Below are positions 57,736-64,000 of a stretch of 64,000 nt of DNA, one piece after another; the first letter of the stretch is position 1; each line of letters starts with the position of its first letter. Both the position numbers and the translations under genes were made by a program. This DNA is from Elephas maximus indicus (taxonomy: Eukaryota > Chordata > Mammalia > Proboscidea > Elephantidae). The stretch is taken from assembly GCF_024166365.1 (NCBI RefSeq), contig NC_064826.1:21228001-21292000 (forward strand), given 5' to 3'. The notes under the pieces are model-generated. The model was not told the origin of the DNA and did not search any database. It saw only the letters and a list, made by a program, of their open reading frames with translations.

Positions 57736-58055
57736 ATTGTTGTTAGCTGCCTTTGAGTTGCCCCTGATTCATGGTAACCCCGTGTACAAAAAACAAAATG
57801 CTGCCTGGTCCTTTGCCATCCCCATGATCACTTATGGATCAGACCGTTGTGATCTCTAGGGCTTTCATTGGCTCATTGGAAGGAGATCAGACCTTTTTTC
57901 CTAGTACATCTTAGTTTGAAAGCTTTGCTGAAACCTGTTCAGCGTCACGGCAACAGGTGGGTGGTGGTTGCACACGGGGTACACTGCCTGGGAATTGAAC
58001 TTGGGTCTCCCACGTAAAAGTAAAAAATTCTACCACTGAGCCATCACTGCCTCCT
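57736..58055 (-). repeat. tRNA-Gly-headed SINE with RTE-type tail
   Basis: Read on the minus strand: a tRNA-Gly-like head (GGCTCAGTGGTAGAATT, then GGGAGACCCAAGTTCAATTC), a unique body, and a 3' end matching the RTE tail (GGGGTTACCATGAATCAGGG, then GCAGCTAACAACAA). Distinct from AfroSINE in head and body. Relative to the copy at about 60.2 kb it lacks roughly 170 bp of the RTE-derived part. Confidence 0.75.
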
Positions 58056-58190
58056 CCAAGGGGACAGAGGCCTGTCTTATCAGTTGTCGGGTCCAGCCCT
58101 GTGTCCTGCACTTGGCAATCCCGCTAATGATGCAAAGATTCCCAAGTACTTTTGTGTTCCAGTCTTGAGTAAGCACTTTACCAACATAAT

Positions 58191-58345
58191 TAAAAAACAA
58201 AACAAAATGTTATCATCAAGGAGCTCGATCCCATAGGACACAGCAGAACAGCCCCGTAGGGTTCCCAAGGAGCGGCTGATAGGTTCGAACTGCCAATTTT
58301 TGGATTAGCACCCTGAGCCCTTAACCACTGCACCACTAGGGCTCC
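58191..58345 (-). repeat. AfroSINE, 45-bp-deleted subtype, perfect TSD
   Basis: 13-bp duplication TTACCAACATAAT at 58178-58190 and 58346-58358. The head ends ACCACTAGGGCTCC. A piece of the tail is also deleted. Confidence 0.92.
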
Positions 58346-58358
58346 TTACCAACATAAT

Positions 58359-59452
58359 CTCATTTAATCCTCAGCACAACTGCTCTTGGGTTCATCACTT
58401 AGTGAATGTCTGTGGAATGAGTGAAGGAGTGAAAGAAAGTCTCAGGAGTGTCACAGAAACTCACTAGTGGCAGCAGATGCTCGGGAGTTTAAGCCACATC
58501 ACTTGGCTTAGACACCACAGGTCTGGAGGGGCTCTCTACCTTCCGTCCTTCTAAGCAGGCTTCAAGATGGACCAATCCCTCTTCCAAACGGGCCAGAAGA
58601 AAGGCCCTCACTTTGGAGAGTGGATTGACCCTCATTCCTTTGTACCCAGGGGGTAGACTTTTATTATTTCCATCCAGAAGCGCCAGAAACAGACCACTGG
58701 CTCTGCTAACTAATCAGGGCCAGAATGAAAGGCAACAGCTCATCTATTCTCAAACCAAAGAGACTTTTTTTGGAAGCTGTTCTCCAGCTTTAAACTGGCT
58801 TATAAATAAAAGCACACTCACTCAACACGTCATTCCATTACCTCAGCGCACATTCCCCGAATTGCTCCTCTCTGTGGGTATGTCAGGGAGTGATGCCATC
58901 CCAAGTTAGGGCTCCTGGGGAGACCTCACTGAAAATGTTTCAGGCCTGAGACAGGTGTTGAGCCCCTGCCAGTGTGCATCCCTCTGGGGGTGCTTTTGGA
59001 ATTTGGGGCAGGATCGTTCTTCTTTGTGTGGGCCTGTCTGAAGTAGCACCCTGCCCACTAAATAACAGTAGTCTCTGCTCCCCTATTATGATAGCCGCAT
59101 AACACCCACACACACTTCCAAATGCCTCCTGGCGTGGGGTGGGGGAGGGAGTGCTGCCAGGTAGGAATCCACTGGCACCTACATTCATTTTTTTTTTTTT
59201 TTTCCAGGCTAAACTTACTGTGGCATTGCTCTAGGAGTAGGACTTTGGGCCATCAATTGCTCCTTTGCCTCTGCATTTAGAAGGCCACAGATGAAGTTTT
59301 TTAGGGAGGACCGGGGCTCTACCTGTGGGAGCTTCCTCAGCTTTACTCCCAGATGTGAGGACAGGCAAACCCTTGGGTGGTTCTTCATTTTTACAAAAGC
59401 ATGTCAAATCTTCCCTTATCTCATCACTTGTCTGGGGGTCCTTATAGGCCAG
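58359..59452. other. Intergenic single-copy stretch
   Basis: No gene or clear repeat apart from a T-run at about 59189-59205. Confidence 0.5.
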
Positions 59453-59946
59453 TGTCTTAGGATGGGTTCTCTAGAGAAGCAAAACCAGTGAAGCATATGT
59501 AGAGAGAGGTTTATCTCAAGGATACAGCTCATGCTGCCGTAGACGCTGGCAGGTGCCTAGTTCATGGGTCAGGCATCAGGCTAGAGGCTTCTCCTGACTC
59601 ACATAGCTGCAGGGGTTGAAAAACCCAAGACTGGCAGGTTAGAAAGAAGGCCGCTGTCTCACAGGCTGTGGAGGTTTATGAATCCCGAGATCAGCAGGCA
59701 ATATGGCAGGCAACTGGCTCAGGTCCCAGGAAAGGAGTTCAGATGATGACGAGCTGGATGCAGGATCCAAAGCAAGCAAGTGAGCTTTGCCAGGATGTCC
59801 ATATGTATATATATATTGGAAACTCCTCTTAAAACTGGGTGGCTGATCACCTCAGATCACATCATGGAGGATTACTACATCATTACATAACTCCAAGCCA
59901 CTGAGAATCATGTCCCTACCAAGTTGACACACAACTTTAACCATCA
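59453..59946 (-). repeat. Solo LTR, ERVL-class, antisense
   Basis: About 494 bp. On the minus strand it begins TGATGGTTAAAGTTGTGTGT and ends TTCTCTAGAGAACCCATCCT followed by AAGACA. TG..CA ends and a TATATATATACATATGGACA box fit an LTR. I do not see a clean TSD, so exact ends are uncertain. Confidence 0.6.
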
Positions 59947-60162
59947 CCGTCAGTATTTAACAGACAACATCGTCAAAATATAGCATCTCAAGCTCATTGT
60001 CACCTCACATTTATCAAAAACACAGAAAAAAGCTAAAAGTGGTTGCCTCTGGGGAGGCTAGATGGGAAAGAAAAGTATTTTTCACCGTATATTCTTTTGT
60101 ATCTTTTGAATTTTGAGACCTGGGTAGGCAGATAGAAAGGTAAGTAGGTAGATAGATAGATA

Positions 60163-60490
60163 GCTACCGTTGTGTCGACTCCAACTCATGGCAACCTCAT
60201 GTATAACGACAAAACGCTTTCTAGTCCTGCATCATCCTCACAATCGCTGGCATGTTCAAGTCCATCTTTGCAGCTATTGTACCAGTCCATCTCACCAGTG
60301 GTCTCCCTCACCTTCGCTGGCCCTCTGCTTCACCAAACATGATGTCCTGCCCCAGTGATTTGTTCCTCCTGATGACGTGTCCAAAGCAAGTGAGTCAGAC
60401 CACGTCTCTTGTGATTCATGAGGTTTTCACTGGCTTATTTTCAGAAGTAGATTGCCACGCTTTTCTTCCTAGTATGTCTGGAGACATTTC
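60163..60490 (-). repeat. RTE-tail-containing SINE/LINE fragment
   Basis: The left 200 bp is the reverse of the RTE 3' end (ACTCCAACTCATGGCAACCT, AAACATGATGTCCTGCCCCA). The right part matches the body of the tRNA-Gly SINE (GATTCATGAGGTTTTCACTG, CTTCCTAGTATGTCTGG). The tRNA head is missing. Preceded by GATA repeats. Confidence 0.7.
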
Positions 60491-60825
60491 TGGCATATAC
60501 ATAATCCACTCAAAAAATTGACTTTTAAAAAACTAAGCCAAGCGAAGCAAATATTAGAGAAGATAAGGAGAAATGCATTTCAATCCTTCAGAGATCTAAG
60601 ATTTCCTCTGAATCTGAGCAGCTCAGCAGCCTGGTACCCATACCGCATCTAACGATTGTGGTTTATGCACAGTCCTGGGCTTTGTGCTTTGTGATGTTGA
60701 GTACACATTGAGGGGTCAGTAATATACCAGTCTTGTGAAACTGGCTGTTGTATCTACTCAGGAATATTGTCAAGGACATGGTTTATTACATCACACCAAT
60801 ATATCTTTTGTGAAGTCCCTAGGAA

Positions 60826-61120
60826 GACATTTTTTTTTTTTAATTTTTTGTGCTTTAAGTAAAATTTTACAAATCAAGTCAGTATCTCACACAAAAACTT
60901 ATATACACCTTGCTACAGTCTCCCAATTGCTCTCCCCCTAATGAGACAGCCCGCTTCACTCTTTCTTTTCATGTCCATTTCGCCAGCTTCTGACCCCCTT
61001 TATGCTCTCATCTTCCCTCCAGACAGGAGATGCCAGCATAGTCTCAAGTGTCCACCTGATCCAAGAAGCTCACTCCTCACTATCATACCTCTCCATCCGT
61101 TTGTCCAGTTCAGTCCCTGG
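60826..61120 (-). repeat. L1 3' end, antisense (afrotherian type)
   Basis: Starts with a T-run (the reverse of a poly-A), then GTGCTTTAAGTAAAATTTTA, CTCCCCCTAATGAGACAGCC and CCAAGAAGCTCACTCCTCAC. I recognise this from elephant sequence, but the family name is uncertain. Confidence 0.5.
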
Positions 61121-61544
61121 GGAGATATTTTTTGTCTGTCACAATCCCAAGAACTGTTGGTTTCATTTACTTTCTGGACATTTTGAATTACGAATATGAA
61201 TAGCTTCAAGAAACCTGGGCTAAATGATTGTAACTCAGTTTCATTCCTGACCCTTGACATCTCCGCTATTGTTTCTCTTTCTTCTTTTGCTCCTACTTTG
61301 GATTCAGGATTTCTTGTTGTGTCCCCTGCATTCCCACAACCCTCCCTTAAACTATTTCAGGAAAAGTGGGGTGCAAATAAATAAACTAAAGAGAAGAGAG
61401 AAAAAAACCCTGAGACTGTTCAGGAAACATCCACCTTTTCTGGGACTTTCCTTTTTTTTCCAGACAATTAGAATGGATGTAAAAACACATTTCCTCTTGA
61501 CAGTTCTCCATTAGGTTCTGGGTATTTGTAAGTCTAAATCTAAA

Positions 61545-61768
61545 TAGCAGTTCTCAGTGAAGAGTGTCCCCAGGGTCGGAATCGACTCAGTGGCAATGGG
61601 TTAGGTTTTGGTTTTTTGGAGACATTTTTGGTTACCACGACTATTGGCATCTAGTGGATGGAGGACAAGGATGCTACTAAATGTCCTACAATGCACAGGA
61701 CAGCCCTTCACAACATAGAATTATCCAGCCCAATATGTCAACAGTGCTGAGGTTGAGAAACCCTGGTC
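61545..61768 (+). mobile_element. MER20-type hAT-Charlie remnant with nested AfroSINE piece
   Basis: AGCAGTTCTCAGTGAAGAG, then (after the insert) GGAGACATTTTTGGTTACCA, TACAATGCACAGGACAGCCC and GAGGTTGAGAAACCCTGG. Non-autonomous. Confidence 0.75.
61574..61618 (+). repeat. AfroSINE 3' tail fragment
   Basis: GGTCGGAATCGACTCAGTGG, CAATGGGTTAGG and TTTGGTTTTTT. Only the last 45 bp were inserted. Confidence 0.8.
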
Positions 61769-62879
61769 TAAATATGCCTAATATAATCTTATGCAAAGCC
61801 TTAGTATATATATCATGTTCCTAAATTAATAAGGTAACTTTAAGTCTGAAAGGATATTATCTGTATTAAATGAATTTTAAATATCTCTAGTTTTTATACC
61901 ATTATGCTCCTTCCTTGCCCCATACCCCTCCTCAAAATCTCCTCTCCCCCACCCCATGGCTTCAATGACTCTGGGGATTTTTTTGTCTCTGGCTTGGGTG
62001 AAATGAGACCCCATGCTTGGGTAGGTTTCTTTCTGTCCCACCTCAGCTGGGTCCATTGCTGGGCCCATTGCTCCTACCTCTGAAGTGGGGTGGAATGGGG
62101 GGGGGCAGTTTGAGAAGGTGCCAGGACAATACTAGCAGAGGTGAAGATGTGGCCACCTGGCTGGGCAGTGGGAGCCAGAGGGCCTGGGTGGATTGTCCCC
62201 ACTTCCGTTGGGAGTCAGGCTCCCATCAGAACCATGTGCAGACATGGGCACCACAGCAGGCCTGTAGACAGCCAAGGCTGCCTTGCTCTACTCAGACCCA
62301 AGTGGCACATGGCCATGTGCTCTGCCTGGGGATGGCACTGTTAACACTGCTTGCAGGGGTGCCCGGGTCCTGTGGTCCTGCCTAGGGCAGGGGATGAACT
62401 GCAGTGTTAAAATCTGGGACCCAGCCAACGTGGCAGGGACCAAGTGGCCTTGCAATTCCTGGGCCTTAGCTGGATCTTTCCATGAATCCTACCTGCGGGA
62501 GTGTGTGTGCATGCATGTCCACATGTCTGCGTGCTTGGGAATGTCAGCCTTACACGAATGACTGGCAAGTCTCCATCCAGCCCTTCTAGCTCAGGATTCA
62601 AAAGAAATCAAGATATGTTCTAGTCAGTCTAGGACATGGCCTTGAATTTATTAATCCAAATCTGTATCAGAGGAGACTGTGAGGCCTTGGAGAGGGCCCC
62701 AGGCTGGCTGACCCTACAGGCTCATTCAGGGGGGTGACTGAGCCAGCTCACAACAGGGGACTGGTTGGCCTAGAGGACTGGGAGGCTTTTGGTCTATAAG
62801 TGTAGAAAAGAGTAGAAGGGAAGAAGCCAGCGCGTGATCACTAAGAAAAAGTCATACCAAACCCTATTAATTTCCTGTT
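61769..62879. other. Intergenic single-copy stretch
   Basis: No exon or clear repeat family recognised. Open frames here have no recognisable domain. Confidence 0.5.
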
Positions 62880-63130
62880 TAAAATTTTCGATAGGGCTAA
62901 TAAGATGGCTTTTCAAAAGCAATACTCTGAGACAGAATGTATCTGGATTTCAGGGAGGAGTTTGACAACATTTGTTAAGCCAAGTTGAAGAATATAGGGT
63001 GGATGATAGTAGGAGATGAAGGAGTAGTTGAAGAATGATGCCCAAAATTAACCACGAAGGAGCTCTTCAGTGGAGTGCCACAGAGCTCTGTCTCTGGCTC
63101 TGTCTCATGCTTTCTGTCTTTCTGTCCCAC
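62880..63130 (+). mobile_element. CR1/L3-type LINE fossil
   Basis: Broken CR1 RT text: TTCAGGGAGGAGTTTGACAA (compare DFxKAFD), then AGTGGAGTGCCACAGAGCTC (compare SGVPQGS). Same family type as at 22.9 kb. Confidence 0.5.
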
Positions 63131-64000
63131 CTATTAAGGTTTCAGTTGAAGACAAAGATCTTAGGAGGAAATAGACCTCCATCCTAGCAAGGAGGTTTGG
63201 CAGGGGGAGGGAAAAGGAGCCTCACTGTACAAATGGTTTCCTTCTCTATTGATTTATTCTTAGAGGAATAAGATCATTTCCATCATCCAACTTGAATTGA
63301 CCAGTAACCCCTAATAGCCAGGATTAGATGTTGACCCTGGTCCCTTGCCTGGAGGGAAACCTGGCCAAAAGGAGTGGGAAAGGGGTGGGTAGAAGGTATA
63401 AATTTGTGGGGCTTCTTTCTGAGCAAAAGCCAGTTTTCCTTATTTCTACTAGAGAAACTTTTGACAAATACCTGTGTTGAGGGTGAGCAAGGGGCATGGG
63501 GAGGGATTTCCTTTTTGTCGCCACCTGGGCTGGGGAGAAGAGGGGAGCAGCAGAGCCCCTCCTGTGGCTGTTTGCTGTGGGGACCACATCAGAGACCCGG
63601 CTCCGGAGATAGCCAGGAGGAGGTGGCAGCCAGGGTGGACACACCTTGGGGAAGTGCAGGGCCACAGAGTGACTGAGACCCTGTCCACCCCTCACTACCT
63701 CCAGAGCACACACGCTTCAAGATTTCCAGATTTCCATCCAGCCAGCTCCCTCCTGCCTTGGAGGGTTGGTCTGCTGTGTGTTCAGGAGGTGAAGCCAACA
63801 CACTGGTGAGTTCCATAAGGGTCCAGCCAAGCTGGAATGCCAGATGAAAGTCAGAACGAATTTAAGACCTGCACTTGGCCCCAATTCACAGTAGCACTTA
63901 TGTGACCCCATGTGTGGAGAAGATTCCTCTTATTGACTGTGAGTTCGCTGGAAGTCACAATGTGTGTGGCTGCCAAAAACTCAGCACAGGCTCAGATGTG
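63131..64000. other. Right-edge flank, presumed OPN1SW upstream region
   Basis: No opsin exon in any frame. A CRX/OTX-like GGATTA (63321-63326) and a TATAAAT (63397-63403) occur on the plus strand. By synteny OPN1SW should begin beyond the window; the assignment is inference. Confidence 0.4.

Noticed and set aside
58000-58060. A functional tRNA-Gly gene
   Set aside because: The tRNA-like head has a disrupted anticodon arm (T-run) and continues directly into a SINE body.
63131-64000. OPN1SW first exon
   Set aside because: Expected from synteny, but no frame resembles the opsin N-terminus or its first membrane helices.

Overview
The window is nuclear DNA from a mammal. It is gene-sparse, with long introns, GT-AG splicing, CpG-island promoters and many decayed retroposons. 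The repeats point to Afrotheria, and within it to Paenungulata (elephants, sirenians, hyraxes). There are about 17 AfroSINE copies or fragments, and six of them lack the same ~45-bp central block, which I recall as the mark of a Paenungulata-specific AfroSINE subfamily. There is also an RTE-type LINE ending in a CAA repeat, as in afrotherian genomes. I infer an elephant or a sirenian; the species itself is not proven. Gene content and order match human 7q32 (OPN1SW - CCDC136 - FLNC), read in reverse.

Layout. Positions 13-12887, minus strand: the 5' part of FLNC (filamin C), exons 1-16, about 851 codons. They encode the actin-binding domain and filamin Ig repeats 1 to most of 6, and all junctions keep frame. 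The gene continues off the left edge. Its intron 8 holds a 37/48-bp minisatellite. The FLNC CpG island and promoter lie at about 12.4-13.3 kb. Positions 13.3-21.3 kb are intergenic and contain a complete MaLR (MLT1-type) element with both LTRs, itself hit by an AfroSINE with a rare inversion. Positions 21.3-48.1 kb, minus strand: the whole of CCDC136, 19 exons, a long coiled-coil protein of about 1,190 residues with a C-terminal membrane anchor. Two alternative ends encode two different hydrophobic tails. The CCDC136 CpG island is at about 47.5-48.7 kb. From 48.7 kb to the right edge there is no protein gene. This stretch holds a tRNA-Pro(AGG) gene at 56505-56576 (minus) and many LINE, SINE, LTR and DNA-transposon remnants. 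OPN1SW would be expected just past the right edge on the plus strand; no opsin exon is in the window.

The two protein genes are transcribed in the same direction (CCDC136 upstream of FLNC, 8.4 kb apart) and have separate CpG-island promoters. They have no known joint function: FLNC is a muscle actin cross-linker and CCDC136 is mainly a testis/acrosome protein. Non-routine observations include a cassette exon that probably swaps the CCDC136 membrane tail, duplicated-exon signatures with shared weak donors, a nearly perfect 40-bp fold-back inside an L2, a twin-primed SINE, and SINE families sharing the RTE 3' tail. I found no evidence of a previously undescribed multigene system.
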